58,319 nucleotides of DNA from Clostridia bacterium (GTDB lineage: Bacteria > Bacillota > Clostridia > Christensenellales > CAG-138): NCBI GenBank assembly GCA_017428025.1, contig JAFRRO010000040.1, positions 1-58,319 on the forward strand. Direction: 5' to 3'. Every line of letters begins with the position of its first letter. Position 1 is the stretch's first letter. Under the pieces are notes generated by a model, which did no database searches, was not told the DNA's origin, and worked only from the letters and a program-made list of their open reading frames with translations. A program made the position numbers and the translations under genes. Below are positions 35,796-45,260 of the stretch, piece by piece.

Positions 35796-38510
35796 TTACA
35801 GATTTTCGTTTTTCAGCGCGTCGATCGGATTGTCCTTTCGAAGCTTCCTGCGCGCATAAAGCATCGTTGCAAACACGACGAGGAACACCGAACCCACCGC
35901 GATCGCAATGCTGTGCCACGGCATATAGAAGCTGCGCTCCAATTCCTCGCTGACGATACGGTGAATGAGAAACGTCACGCCGACCGACACCGGCAGTCCG
36001 AACAGCAGCGCGCGAAGCCCGTAGATGATGCACTCATAGCTCAGCATCCGGCGCATGCCTTTCTCCGTCATGCCGATGCTTTTCAGCATCGCGAACTCCC
36101 GACGCCGCAGCATGATGTTCGTGGAAATCGTGTTGAACACGTTTGCCGCCGCAATCAGCGAGATCAGGATGATGAACCCGTAGGCGAACACGTTGACGAC
36201 GCCGACGATCATGCGGCTGTTTTCGCGCTCCTGTGCGGCGTCGCCCGCGTAGGCGTTGAACTTCCAGTCCGAATCCTCGAACATCTCCAGCAGCGCTTCG
36301 CGCACCGCCTTGTGATCCTTCGCCGCAAAGAACATCTGCGCCTGCTTCTCGGTGTCGAACGTCGATGCGTCCAATCTTGCAAACGGATAAATCAGCGAAG
36401 CGCAGTTCTGCGGCAGGCAGAAGCCGTCCGTTTTGACAAAGGTGTCAAACGAATATGTCACGGTCTCGGACGCCTCCTCCTCCGTCAGCACAAGCTCCGC
36501 ACGGCTGATATCCATGGTATAGCTGTGCGTTTCGGCAGCGCCCTCCATCACCTGCCGCCAATACGCCTCCGGATAGTACGCGATCCGCGTTTCCCCGGCT
36601 TCGTCGTCCCAGGAATACTCCGCGACAAGCCCGTCGCGCCGTGCAATCTTCCGCGTCGTGACGGACGCGGGCAGCGCATCGTCCCGGAACAGGTCGTAGC
36701 GGTAGCGCTTGACCTTGTTGCGGGCAAGGTGTAAGGACTCCGTGATATCCGAATTCATCAGCACACCGTAAGGATTTCCCGGATCGAAATACGGCTCCGG
36801 ATCGATCCCGTTTGCTTGGCACAGGGCGCGGAACACGTCGTCCTCGAGCCAGAGCACCTCGAGCGGCACATAGGACTGTTCGTTTTCGGCGTCAATCGTA
36901 TGCGACGGAACGGCAAGAAACGTATCGGTCAAAAGCGCGGTCTTTGCGCTGTAGCCGTCCGCTGCATTCTCCGGGTAGAAATATGCCGCGCGGGTGACGC
37001 CGTCGAACTTGCGCATCTTTGCCATGACGTCCTTCACGGCATAAACCGGAACGTAGGCGAACACATCATAGCTTGTATACTCGGTCAGCGTTTCGACCAT
37101 GTCGGTAAGGTACGTGCAGAACGACGACGCGCCGATAAACAGCACGATGCTCATCATGAGCGACAGCACCGTCGCGCGATAGCCCTTTTTGTTGCGCTTG
37201 AAGTTCTTGGCGCCCATCGCGCCCTCAAAACCGAACAGCTTTTCGGTGAGCCTGCTTGTTCTGACCTCCCTCGCCTTGGTTCTGATATCGGTACTCTGGC
37301 GGATCGCGTCGATCGGCTGCAGCCGCGCCGCCCGTCGTGCGGGAACCGCGGCGGAGATCAGCACCGTCACAAGCGCGATGGCAGCCGCGATCAGAAGCGC
37401 TACGGGATGCAGCGCAAGGCGCATCTGCGTTTCGGTATTCGGCATCAGCGCCGTAAAGGTGTCGCGGATCGCCCACAGCGTAATCCCGATGCCGAGACAT
37501 CCGATGAGCATGCCGATCGGAATGCCGAACGCGGAGAGCACCAGTGCCTCGTAGCGCACGGACGCGCGGATCTGCTTTTTCGTCGCCCCGATCGATTTTA
37601 AGATACCGAACTGGCGCGTGCGCTCGGCGACCGAGATCGAGAATGCATTGTAGATCAGCGAGATCGAGCCGAACATCACGAGCAGCACGAGCACGCCCGC
37701 GAAACCGCAGAGCATCGTCGTGACCGTATCGTCGCCGAATGCGAAGTAGTAGCGCATCAGCGTGGAGTTGGGTCTCCAATCTTGAGAAACACTCTGCTCC
37801 GCCATCACGCGCTTGAAGAGATACGGATGCTTCACCGTAAAGAACACGGAACAATCGCCGGTTCCCTGTCCCTTCGTCAGCGCGCGGTAGCCCGTGCCGT
37901 CGACCGAGGGATCGAAGCTTTTGTAGACGCCGACGACCGTATAGGTTCTGGGCTTTGCGTCGGTGACGAATTCGTCCTCCCAGAGCGGATCGTTCTCGGT
38001 CAGCGGTTCACCGAGCGGATTGGTGCGGCTGCCGATCGACACGGTGACCGTGCTGCCGACCGCAAACGCGTCGAGATTCGTCTCCCGCGCATAGGAAAAG
38101 AAGCGGCTCGAAAGGATGAGCTCGTGCTCGTTTTCGGGCATGCGTCCCGAGAGGATGCGGCTTTCGATCAGCGGCGCGTCGCCGAGCAGCGCATCGACAA
38201 AGAGCGGGAGCCGGTCGGTATCTGGATCGAGCGCTTCATAGCCGACGGTCTGCCAGCTCGTGACGACGTCCCTGACAAAGTCCTGCTCCTTGACGCTTTC
38301 GGCGGTCTTTGTATCCAGATTCTGAAAATACGCGTGCCAGTTTCCGGCATCTTCCTCCGTGACGCTGCGCATATAGTAAAGTCCGCTGTACGCGCCTTCG
38401 ATAACCGCCGTCAGAAGCGCCATCGAAAGCACGATGCCGATGACCGTGACCAGCGTGCGCATGCGGTTTTTTCCGAGCGCGCGCCGGGTAAAAGTGTGCA
38501 GAATGTTCAT
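35796..38510 (-). CDS. FtsX-family ABC transporter permease
   Basis: 904 residues. The N-terminal segment VTVIGIVLSMALLTAVIEGA is the first membrane helix, followed by a large extracytoplasmic domain. A first FtsX block (about 270–400) ends in the RRAARLQPIDAIR motif; a second large external domain (about 470–770) precedes a second FtsX block (about 775–900) ending KDNPIDALK. Acts with the LolD/BceA-like ATPase, probably in export or extraction of peptides, lipids or antibiotics. Overlaps the ATPase by 4 bp. Confidence 0.88.
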   Translation of the reverse strand: MNILHTFTRRALGKNRMRTLVTVIGIVLSMALLTAVIEGAYSGLYYMRSVTEEDAGNWHAYFQNLDTKTAESVKEQDFVRDVVTSWQTVGYEALDPDTDRLPLFVDALLGDAPLIESRILSGRMPENEHELILSSRFFSYARETNLDAFAVGSTVTVSIGSRTNPLGEPLTENDPLWEDEFVTDAKPRTYTVVGVYKSFDPSVDGTGYRALTKGQGTGDCSVFFTVKHPYLFKRVMAEQSVSQDWRPNSTLMRYYFAFGDDTVTTMLCGFAGVLVLLVMFGSISLIYNAFSISVAERTRQFGILKSIGATKKQIRASVRYEALVLSAFGIPIGMLIGCLGIGITLWAIRDTFTALMPNTETQMRLALHPVALLIAAAIALVTVLISAAVPARRAARLQPIDAIRQSTDIRTKAREVRTSRLTEKLFGFEGAMGAKNFKRNKKGYRATVLSLMMSIVLFIGASSFCTYLTDMVETLTEYTSYDVFAYVPVYAVKDVMAKMRKFDGVTRAAYFYPENAADGYSAKTALLTDTFLAVPSHTIDAENEQSYVPLEVLWLEDDVFRALCQANGIDPEPYFDPGNPYGVLMNSDITESLHLARNKVKRYRYDLFRDDALPASVTTRKIARRDGLVAEYSWDDEAGETRIAYYPEAYWRQVMEGAAETHSYTMDISRAELVLTEEEASETVTYSFDTFVKTDGFCLPQNCASLIYPFARLDASTFDTEKQAQMFFAAKDHKAVREALLEMFEDSDWKFNAYAGDAAQERENSRMIVGVVNVFAYGFIILISLIAAANVFNTISTNIMLRRREFAMLKSIGMTEKGMRRMLSYECIIYGLRALLFGLPVSVGVTFLIHRIVSEELERSFYMPWHSIAIAVGSVFLVVFATMLYARRKLRKDNPIDALKNENL

Positions 38511-39199
38511 GCCTGCGCCCTCCGGATGCGCTCGTCGCGCACGATGTGCCCATCCTCGATCGCGATCACGCGGTCCGCCTGCAGCGCGATCTGCTCGTCG
38601 TGCGTGATGACGATCAGCGTCTGATTGTACTTGCGGTTGCTTACCTTCAAAAGCTCCACGATCTCGCGGCTGTTTTTGGAATCCAGATTGCCGGTCGGCT
38701 CGTCGGCAAGCACGATCTCCGGCGCGTTCATCAGCGCTCTGCCGATGGATACGCGCTGCTGCTGTCCGCCGGACAGCTGATTCGGCAGGTTCAGTTTGCG
38801 GTCCTCCAGAGCAAGCAGCTTCAGAAGCTCTTCGAGCCGTTCCTCGTTGACCTTGCGCCCGTCCATGCGCACCGGCAGCGTCATGTTTTCCACGACGTTC
38901 AAAACCGGAATCAGATTGTAGAACTGATAGATCAGGCCGACGTGACGGCGGCGGAAGATCGCGAGCTGCTCCTCGTTCTGCGCATACACGTCCTGCCCGT
39001 TCATATAAACCTTGCCTGATGTCGGACGGTCGACGCCGCCCAATGCGTGCAAAAGCGTCGATTTACCGCTGCCCGAAGGACCGATGATCGCCAGGAATTC
39101 GCCCTGTTCCACCGAGAACGACACGCCGTCGAGCGCGCGGACCTCGGCGTTTCCAGCGCCGTATATCTTCGTCAGGTTTTCGACCTTCAAAATCTCCAT
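38507..39199 (-). CDS. ABC transporter ATP-binding protein (MacB/LolD/BceA type)
   Basis: 230 residues from MEILKVENLTKIYGAGNAEV. Walker A GPSGSGKST, signature LSGGQQQRVSIGRALMNAPE, Walker B IVLADEPTGNLDS and the H-loop VITHD are intact. The start at 39199 follows GAAGGAGG. Partner of the 904-residue permease. The gene has its own promoter with a palindromic operator downstream of the sensor kinase gene, which suggests control by the neighbouring two-component system. Confidence 0.93.
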   Translation of the reverse strand: MEILKVENLTKIYGAGNAEVRALDGVSFSVEQGEFLAIIGPSGSGKSTLLHALGGVDRPTSGKVYMNGQDVYAQNEEQLAIFRRRHVGLIYQFYNLIPVLNVVENMTLPVRMDGRKVNEERLEELLKLLALEDRKLNLPNQLSGGQQQRVSIGRALMNAPEIVLADEPTGNLDSKNSREIVELLKVSNRKYNQTLIVITHDEQIALQADRVIAIEDGHIVRDERIRRAQA

Positions 39200-39230
39200 G
39201 AAAATGACCTCCTTCGGTTCTTCTGCTTCC

Positions 39231-39268
39231 ATTCTACAAAAGAAAAGTGACAGTTCGGTGACTGTCAC
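39231..39268 (-). promoter_or_regulatory. Probable response-regulator operator and promoter of the ABC pair
   Basis: A perfect inverted repeat GTGACAG-8-CTGTCAC (39247–39253 and 39262–39268) lies where a -35 element would be, 17 or so bases upstream of a minus-strand TAGAAT (39231–39236). There is no good -35 sequence, the usual layout of an activator-dependent promoter. The adjacent OmpR-type regulator is the natural candidate. Confidence 0.6.
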
Positions 39269-39287
39269 GGAAATTCTTATGTTTTCC

Positions 39288-40292
39288 TTATAATACGGTT
39301 TTGTAGAACGTGATCGTAAACTGCGCGCCCCCTGTGTCGGCGTTCTTTGCTACGATCGTGCCGCCCTGCGATGCAATGACCTCGCGCGAGAGCGCAAGCC
39401 CGATCCCGATGCTGTCATCCGCCGCGTTTTTGCCGCGGTAGAAGCGTTCGAAGATGTGTCCGAGGTCCTCCGGATCAAAGCCCGCGCCGGTGTCGCGCAC
39501 CGTGATGCGGCAAAAGACCGGACTTTCCTCCGTCTGCACCGTGATGCGTCCGCCCTCCGGCGTATGCTCCATGCAGTTTTTCAGGATGTTGGAGAGCGCC
39601 TCCTCCGTCCATGCGCGATCGACCGTAAGTCGCGCGCCGTCGTCCTCGATTTCGAGCGCAACGTCCTTCAGTTCCATCCGAACGCGCAGCGGCTCCGCCG
39701 CCTGCTCGATCAGCGCCCTTGCGCCGACCGGTTCCGGATGGAAGCGCACCGTCTCCGCGTCGAGTTTCGAGAGCTTCAACAGCGTTTCGGTGATCCACTG
39801 GATGCGGCCGAGCTGCTGTTTGAGTTCATGCAGATACCGGAGCCGCCGTTCGGCCGGAAGATCGTCCTCCGAGAGCATCGACACAATGAGGTTCATCGAG
39901 GTCAGCGGCGTGCGGATCTGATGGAACAGGTCCGCGATCGCGTCGGACAGCAGGCGCTTGTCGTCCTTGAGCCGGTCGGTCTGCTCCCTGAGCCGCACGG
40001 TCATTTTGCGAATCTCCGCGGTCAAAATCGCAAGCTCGCCCTCGTCGCTCTCGGTGATCAGCAGTTGATCCTGCTCGTGCAGCACGCGGTCGATGCTCTT
40101 GGTGAGCGCGTCGATGTTCGCATAGCGTCTGCGTCCGTGCAGCAGATGCAGCGCGCTGAGACCGCCGCCGAGCAGCAAAAGCAGAACGCCCGCCAACGGA
40201 TGTACGAAAAAGCCCGCAGCGGCAAGCAGAACCGTTGCGGCGGCGTCGATGATGCATTCGATTTTGAGTTCACGGTTTCGAAAGAGGCCCAT
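39288..40292 (-). CDS. Sensor histidine kinase
   Basis: 334 residues. Two closely spaced N-terminal membrane segments (about 13–50) with almost no external loop, the intramembrane-sensing topology seen with peptide-antibiotic ABC systems. Then come a DHp domain with the phospho-acceptor in FHQIRTPLTS and an ATPase domain with the N box (NILKNCMEHT), DTGAGFDPE and GIGLALS. Starts one base after the response regulator gene. Confidence 0.92.
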   Translation of the reverse strand: MGLFRNRELKIECIIDAAATVLLAAAGFFVHPLAGVLLLLLGGGLSALHLLHGRRRYANIDALTKSIDRVLHEQDQLLITESDEGELAILTAEIRKMTVRLREQTDRLKDDKRLLSDAIADLFHQIRTPLTSMNLIVSMLSEDDLPAERRLRYLHELKQQLGRIQWITETLLKLSKLDAETVRFHPEPVGARALIEQAAEPLRVRMELKDVALEIEDDGARLTVDRAWTEEALSNILKNCMEHTPEGGRITVQTEESPVFCRITVRDTGAGFDPEDLGHIFERFYRGKNAADDSIGIGLALSREVIASQGGTIVAKNADTGGAQFTITFYKTVL

Positions 40293-40293
40293 A

Positions 40294-40959
40294 TCAGTCC
40301 ATGCGGTATCCGAGTCCGCGCACGGTCTTGATGATCTGCGGCTTCAGCGGATCGTCGCCGAGCTTCAACCGCAGGCGCTTGATGTAGACGGTCAGCGTGT
40401 TGTCGTTGACAAAGTCGCCCGCGATGTCCCAGATATCCTCCAGAAGCTTTTCGCGCGTCAGCAGCTTGCCGCGGTGATTCAGAAACACGAGCAGCAGCCG
40501 GAATTCGAGCGCGGAAAGCTTGATCTCCTCGCCGTCCTTTTGCGCGATCCCGCGGTCCGGATCGACGGTCACGCCGTTACTGAGCCGCAACGCAGGCTCC
40601 GCGCCGGTTCTCCGGAGCACGCTCTTGATGCGCGAGACGAGCTCGCGCGGACGGAACGGCTTGGTGATATAGTCGTCGGCGCCCATGTCGAGCCCCTTGA
40701 CCACGCTGTTTTCGTCGCCCGAAGCGGTCAGAAAGATCACCGGAACGCCCTTTTCCTTCGCCGCTTTGCAGACGGGAAATCCGCTGCCGCGCGCAAGCGA
40801 GACGTCCAGCAGCACAAGATCGAACGGCGTGTTTTTCAGCGCCGTCTTCGCCGCCGCTTCCGTCGCGGCGGTTGCCGTATCAAAGCCTTCGCCTTCGAGG
40901 TATTCCGAAAGCGTTCGCACGATCGCCGCGTCGTCTTCGACCAAAAGGATCCGTGTCAT
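40294..40959 (-). CDS. OmpR-family response regulator
   Basis: 221 residues. Receiver domain with EDD near residues 8–10, phospho-acceptor Asp in LVLLDVSL (about 53), T in FLTAS and K in TKPFRP. The C-terminal winged helix ends in the characteristic KTVRGLGYRMD. Ten bases downstream of a beta-propeller gene and directly upstream of the kinase, so all are probably one transcript. Confidence 0.95.
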   Translation of the reverse strand: MTRILLVEDDAAIVRTLSEYLEGEGFDTATAATEAAAKTALKNTPFDLVLLDVSLARGSGFPVCKAAKEKGVPVIFLTASGDENSVVKGLDMGADDYITKPFRPRELVSRIKSVLRRTGAEPALRLSNGVTVDPDRGIAQKDGEEIKLSALEFRLLLVFLNHRGKLLTREKLLEDIWDIAGDFVNDNTLTVYIKRLRLKLGDDPLKPQIIKTVRGLGYRMD

Positions 40960-40969
40960 ACGTGCCGCC

Positions 40970-42841
40970 TCAGCTGAGCTTCATGCAGAACAGACGCGTC
41001 TGCTCGCGGCTGCCGGTCGTTGCGACGACGACATAGTTGCCGAACGCAACCGGCGTCGCGTCGATGCGCTCGCCGAGGTCCAGCGCGAACAGCGCGTTGT
41101 CGCCGGGACGCGCCGCGTTGTACAGCTTGATGCAGCCGTCGCGGTCGCAGGCGACGAGATATGCGTCGCCGCGCGCGTTGTACACGACGAGCGGCGAGGA
41201 AACGTAATCCGCGTTGCCGGTCTGCTTGATCTCCCAGCGAACCGCGCCGGTTTCACGGTCGTACGCCACGATCTTGCCGCCGTAGGTATAGGTCACGTTG
41301 CCGTCCGCGTCGGTCGTATCGACCGCCAGTCCGTAAAACGCGCAGATCAGAAGATCGCCGATCGTGCCGTGCCCGATGTGCGGCGTCGCCTTGCTGCCGC
41401 CCTTCGCGCCGCCGATGGTGATGCAGATCTGCCGCTGCTCCCAGAGCTTTTCGCCGGTCAGCGCGTTGAATTTGCGCACATAGCAGTAGCCGTAGCCGTT
41501 CGGCAGCGTCTCCTCCTGCGTATCGCACTGCGAGCAGGTATAGACGAACACGGTGCCCGCGTTGCCGTCCTCTTCGAGAACCGGCGTCGCGTCCGAATCG
41601 CCGCCGACGTCCGCGACGAACTGGAGTTTCAGCGTATTGAGATTGATGCACTGGAGCCGTCCGCCGTTATCCGTCAGATACAGATTGTTGCGGAACGCCG
41701 CCGCCGAGGATTCAAAGCCGTAGCTGCGCTTTCCGGCAAACGTCGTGCTCGAATAGCCGGTGCCATTGTAGCGGTACTTGATGCGGTCGCCCTGCTCGAC
41801 CGACAGCGAGCCGGATTCGGCGTCGTACTTCGTGTTCATGCGCACGAGATACAGCACGCCGCTTTCGCCCGGCCAGATCAGCATGTCGTCGATCATCAGC
41901 GGGCTCGAATCGAACGCCGCCCAGTCGCTGCGCCGCGCGGTATGGTCCTTGCCGCTGACGATGGTTTCAAAGGTGTTTGCGATGAGATTGACCGCGTAGG
42001 TCGAGGTCTTGTTGTCGTCCTCCTTGGTCCCCTTGCCGATATAGAGCATCGGCGCGCCGGACGGATCGAGCGTCGGGGTGCCGAACATCGGCGCGTTGAT
42101 CGCGATCGGCTCCCGCGTGCGGCTGCCCGTCTCGAGTTCCAGGAAATAGATGTTGCCGTCGGCGCCGCAGAGGATGACCTCGTTGAGCTTTTCGCGGTCC
42201 CGGTATTCCTGCTTGACGCCCAGATGCGCCAGCGTCGGCTGTTCCCATGTGACGATCAGCGGCTGACCGGTCCAGCTTGCGCCGGCAAAGCCGTTCGCCG
42301 AGCCGATCGCGTAGGACCAGACCTGCTCCATCGTCTGCATGGTGATTGTCGCCGTGCCGTAGGCAAAGCCGTTGCGGTAATGGTTGCCCGCAAAGGTCGT
42401 CATGCCCTTGACGCCGGTATAGCTCTTTGCGCTGCCGAAGGAGAGCGCGTTTTCGTTCGGGTTTTCGGTGTAGGTTTCCTCGCGGTTGTTCTTGCGGATC
42501 TCGTAGGTGAAGCCGAAGTTCGCGGGCTTCGCCTCCTCCGCGGGGACGACGGGATACTCCGTCGATTCGGAAAGCGCGGGCGGATCGGGAATGATCGACG
42601 CGTCGGACTGGTTCACGCCGGACTGCTCGGGCGGATTCTCCTGTGCGCCGCCCGGATCGATGACCGTGCTGCCGATCGCAAGCGCGTCGGGCGAGCCGCC
42701 GCAGCGCGTGCCGGTTGAGCACATCGAACTGCCGTATTTGACTGCAACCGCCAAAAGCACGACGGCGATCAAGAGGATGAACACCGACGCGCAGAACACG
42801 AGAAATCTCGGATGTACGGTTCTGTTATTGTTGCCTGCCAT
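40970..42841 (-). CDS. Membrane-anchored PQQ-like beta-propeller protein A
   Basis: 623 residues. One N-terminal membrane anchor (about 14–36), then an extracytoplasmic region with a disordered stretch (about 50–90). Blades follow from about residue 130: motifs such as GNIYFLELETG, GVLYLVRMNT and GGRLQCINLNT are typical of PQQ-like (YncE/BamB-type) propellers. A CSQCDTQEE patch and extra cysteines occur. No PQQ ligands can be assigned. Function unknown; it is paralogous to the protein at 43.0–44.8 kb and lies directly upstream of a two-component system. Confidence 0.82.
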   Translation of the reverse strand: MAGNNNRTVHPRFLVFCASVFILLIAVVLLAVAVKYGSSMCSTGTRCGGSPDALAIGSTVIDPGGAQENPPEQSGVNQSDASIIPDPPALSESTEYPVVPAEEAKPANFGFTYEIRKNNREETYTENPNENALSFGSAKSYTGVKGMTTFAGNHYRNGFAYGTATITMQTMEQVWSYAIGSANGFAGASWTGQPLIVTWEQPTLAHLGVKQEYRDREKLNEVILCGADGNIYFLELETGSRTREPIAINAPMFGTPTLDPSGAPMLYIGKGTKEDDNKTSTYAVNLIANTFETIVSGKDHTARRSDWAAFDSSPLMIDDMLIWPGESGVLYLVRMNTKYDAESGSLSVEQGDRIKYRYNGTGYSSTTFAGKRSYGFESSAAAFRNNLYLTDNGGRLQCINLNTLKLQFVADVGGDSDATPVLEEDGNAGTVFVYTCSQCDTQEETLPNGYGYCYVRKFNALTGEKLWEQRQICITIGGAKGGSKATPHIGHGTIGDLLICAFYGLAVDTTDADGNVTYTYGGKIVAYDRETGAVRWEIKQTGNADYVSSPLVVYNARGDAYLVACDRDGCIKLYNAARPGDNALFALDLGERIDATPVAFGNYVVVATTGSREQTRLFCMKLS

Positions 42842-42924
42842 GGTTCGTATTATATCCTATCGCATCCCTTCGCGCAATGCGAAAATGCAAACTCTTTTCG
42901 ACATTTCCGTAAATAAACGCAAAT

Positions 42925-42952
42925 CCCCTTTTGCAGCATCTGCAAAAGGGGA
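42925..42952 (-). terminator. Hairpin after beta-propeller gene B
   Basis: A 12-bp perfect stem CCCCTTTTGCAG-ATG-CTGCAAAAGGGG; the following T-tract is weak (ATTTGCG), so it may be a partial terminator or an mRNA stabiliser between the two propeller genes. Confidence 0.55.
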
Positions 42953-42968
42953 GATTCATTCGGATGAT

Positions 42969-44804
42969 TCAGGACAGCCGCATGCCGAAGATCGTCTGAT
43001 CGCCGCGGCAGCCGAGCACGAGGATGTTGCCGAACACGGCGGGCGACGCTTCGAAGTTCGAATCGGTCGGCGACGTTACGCCGCGCACGGCGCCGGTCAC
43101 GCCGTCGACGAGGAAGATATTGCCGTGCGAATCCGCCTGAATGACGTAGCCGCTGCCGTTCGCGCTGTACACGACGGTCGGGCTGGACCAGGAATAGTAG
43201 TCCATGTCCATCTTCCAGCGCACGTCGAACGTGTTCTTGTCGAGCGCCACCAGAAGTCCCTTGTCCTTGTCCGGATAGCGCGCGATCGAGATGAACACGA
43301 GATCGCTGACGTTGCTTCCCGCTTTTCCGACCGCCGCCGTCGACTGGATGCCGCCGGAAACGCCGGACACGGTCAGAACGGTCAGCCCGTAGCGGCCCTT
43401 GATCTCGCCGGTCATGGCGTCGATCTTGAAGAACGGCGCAATGCCGCTGTTGTTCTTGTCCTTATTGAAGTGCAGCGAAGTGCCGACGTACAGATACGCC
43501 TCGGTGTCGCTGATCACGTCGAGCACCGGGCTGCCGTTCGTGTCGTCCTCGGTGTTCGCCACCCACACGATCTGCATGGTGTTGAGGTCGATGCACTGGA
43601 ACATGCCGTCGTTGCTCGAAAGATACAGATGCCCGTTCCACGCGGCGGCGCTGCCTTCATAGCCCTGCCACTTGTGCGTGGGATCGGCGACGTCGATATC
43701 GTCGTAGATGTTGTTGCAGTCGTAGCGGAACTTGACGACGTCCGACGGATTGACCGAGATCGAGCCGATCGACGGATCGTAGACGGTATTGAGCTTCATC
43801 GTATAGACGATGCCGTTCTCGCCCGGATAGATCAGCGTATCGGTCGCGGCGTCGATAAGCGGCGCGGAATCGTATGCGTACCAGCGTCTTCTGGCGAACG
43901 AATCGGTGCCCTGCTTGCCGAACTCATACAGCACTCTGCCGTTGATCAGCGAGATGATGTAGGCGCGCGATTTCTGATCGTCCGCCTCGTACTGATCGCC
44001 GGAGCCGCAGTACAGGAGCGGCCAGCCGCGCGGATCGACGCTGCCGGTGCCCTTGAACGGAACGCGCATCACGAGCGTGTCGCGCGTCTGCCTGCCCGTT
44101 TCGAGATCGAGGAAGTAGATGTTGCCGTCCTCGGTCGGATAGATGACCTCGACGAGGTTTTCCTTTTCCTTCGCCCAGTCATAGAGGTTCATGATCCTGC
44201 GCGTTTCCGCAGGCCACTGCACGATCAGCGGCTGTCCCGTCCAGCCGCAGCCGGACCACTTGCCGCTGCCGCCGCCCTTGGTGAGCGCGCCGATCTTCTG
44301 ACTCCAGATCTGCGTGAACTTGTACTCCGTCAGCTCGACCGTTCCGACGCTCGAAGCGTTTCTCCAGTTGTTGCCGCGGAAGGTCAGAATGCCCTTCACG
44401 TTCTCCGCGTTGTAGCCGTCCGCCGGCGGGAATTCGATTTCCTGCGCGCGCCGGTAGCTGTTCGCCATGACCTCGCTGCCGTTCACCATGAGATGCGGCA
44501 CGAAGCCGTATTGCTCCGGATTGGAAGCCGCCACCATGTACGGCGTGGGCTTTGGCGTCGGCGTCGGTTCCGGCGTGGGCGTCGGCGTGGGCGTCGGCGT
44601 CGGCGCGGGCGTCACGCCCTTGACGAAATCGCTGAACGCAACCGGCTGATAGCCCTCCTCACGCTGCATGTTGGTGCAGGCCCAGCTTGCCAGGAATACG
44701 ATCAGAAAGACGAGCAGCAGGATCAGCACGATGAACATCGAGATGATCACGTAGAAACGCGGCTGCACTCTTCTCCTTCTTTTTTTCTTATGTTTTTGAG
44801 CCAT
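42969..44804 (-). CDS. Membrane-anchored PQQ-like beta-propeller protein B
   Basis: 611 residues. Very basic start (AQKHKKKRRRRVQPR), one membrane segment (about 18–42), then a TP-repeat linker (about 65–90) that extends the propeller away from the membrane. Blade motifs include GNIYFLDLETGRQTRDT, GIVYTMKLNT and GMFQCIDLNT. About the same layout as protein A, so an old tandem duplication. GGAGG lies just before the ATG. Function unknown; a cell-surface sensing or binding role is inference. Confidence 0.82.
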   Translation of the reverse strand: MAQKHKKKRRRRVQPRFYVIISMFIVLILLLVFLIVFLASWACTNMQREEGYQPVAFSDFVKGVTPAPTPTPTPTPTPEPTPTPKPTPYMVAASNPEQYGFVPHLMVNGSEVMANSYRRAQEIEFPPADGYNAENVKGILTFRGNNWRNASSVGTVELTEYKFTQIWSQKIGALTKGGGSGKWSGCGWTGQPLIVQWPAETRRIMNLYDWAKEKENLVEVIYPTEDGNIYFLDLETGRQTRDTLVMRVPFKGTGSVDPRGWPLLYCGSGDQYEADDQKSRAYIISLINGRVLYEFGKQGTDSFARRRWYAYDSAPLIDAATDTLIYPGENGIVYTMKLNTVYDPSIGSISVNPSDVVKFRYDCNNIYDDIDVADPTHKWQGYEGSAAAWNGHLYLSSNDGMFQCIDLNTMQIVWVANTEDDTNGSPVLDVISDTEAYLYVGTSLHFNKDKNNSGIAPFFKIDAMTGEIKGRYGLTVLTVSGVSGGIQSTAAVGKAGSNVSDLVFISIARYPDKDKGLLVALDKNTFDVRWKMDMDYYSWSSPTVVYSANGSGYVIQADSHGNIFLVDGVTGAVRGVTSPTDSNFEASPAVFGNILVLGCRGDQTIFGMRLS

Positions 44805-44818
44805 AACTCCTCCATATT

Positions 44819-44837
44819 GCCGACCGAATCTGTCGGC
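44819..44837 (-). other. Small hairpin upstream of propeller gene B
   Basis: GCCGAC-AGATTCG-GTCGGC stem-loop about 8 bases before the ribosome site of propeller gene B. It could influence translation initiation; no known element is recognised. Confidence 0.35.
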
Positions 44838-45211
44838 GATGACAACGGCACGCCGAAAGGGTGTTCTGATTTTTTCGGGTGCGCGGATCGTTTCCTGTCT
44901 GTCTGCCGCAAAGGAAAACCGGTTCCTTTTGGCGGCGCATATTTTGGTTCATTTTTCCGTGCCATCGCGGAGCGCATTCCGTCCGTCGTCGTATCTTGCG
45001 CGGAAAAGCCCGTTCTTTCGCTATATCTTGAGCAGTTTCCTGCCGTTTGCCGGTTTTCGTACCGACGATATACTTTTTCAGCGTATTTATCATAACATCT
45101 CGATTTGAACAAACTGCGTTTTCTTTGTGAACAGTTTTGGCGTAATCTGTGATTTTTTTGTGTCCCCTGACGGTTTTTCCGTGAATCCGCCGCCCGCGCG
45201 CGGTTTCGGCA
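44838..45211. other. Non-coding gap between glmM and propeller gene B
   Basis: About 370 bases with no recognisable gene, RNA family or repeat. On the minus strand a weak promoter candidate TTGTTC-17-TAAATA lies near 45080–45110 and would give a leader of nearly 300 nt for the propeller–two-component operon. Short open frames here lack ribosome sites and have unusual composition. Confidence 0.4.
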
Positions 45212-45244
45212 CAGAAAAACGCGCCTCCGTTCGGAAGCGCGTTT
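45212..45244 (-). terminator. Terminator of the nagB–glmM operon
   Basis: Minus strand AACGCGCTTCC-GAAC-GGAGGCGCGTT (one G–T pair) followed by TTTTCTG, 17 bases after the glmM stop codon. Confidence 0.88.
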
Positions 45245-45260
45245 GTGCCGTGTTTTGTGC

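Noticed and set aside
44747..45112. 121-codon minus-strand frame before propeller gene B
   Set aside because: No ribosome site, overlaps the real gene start out of frame, and no recognisable domain.
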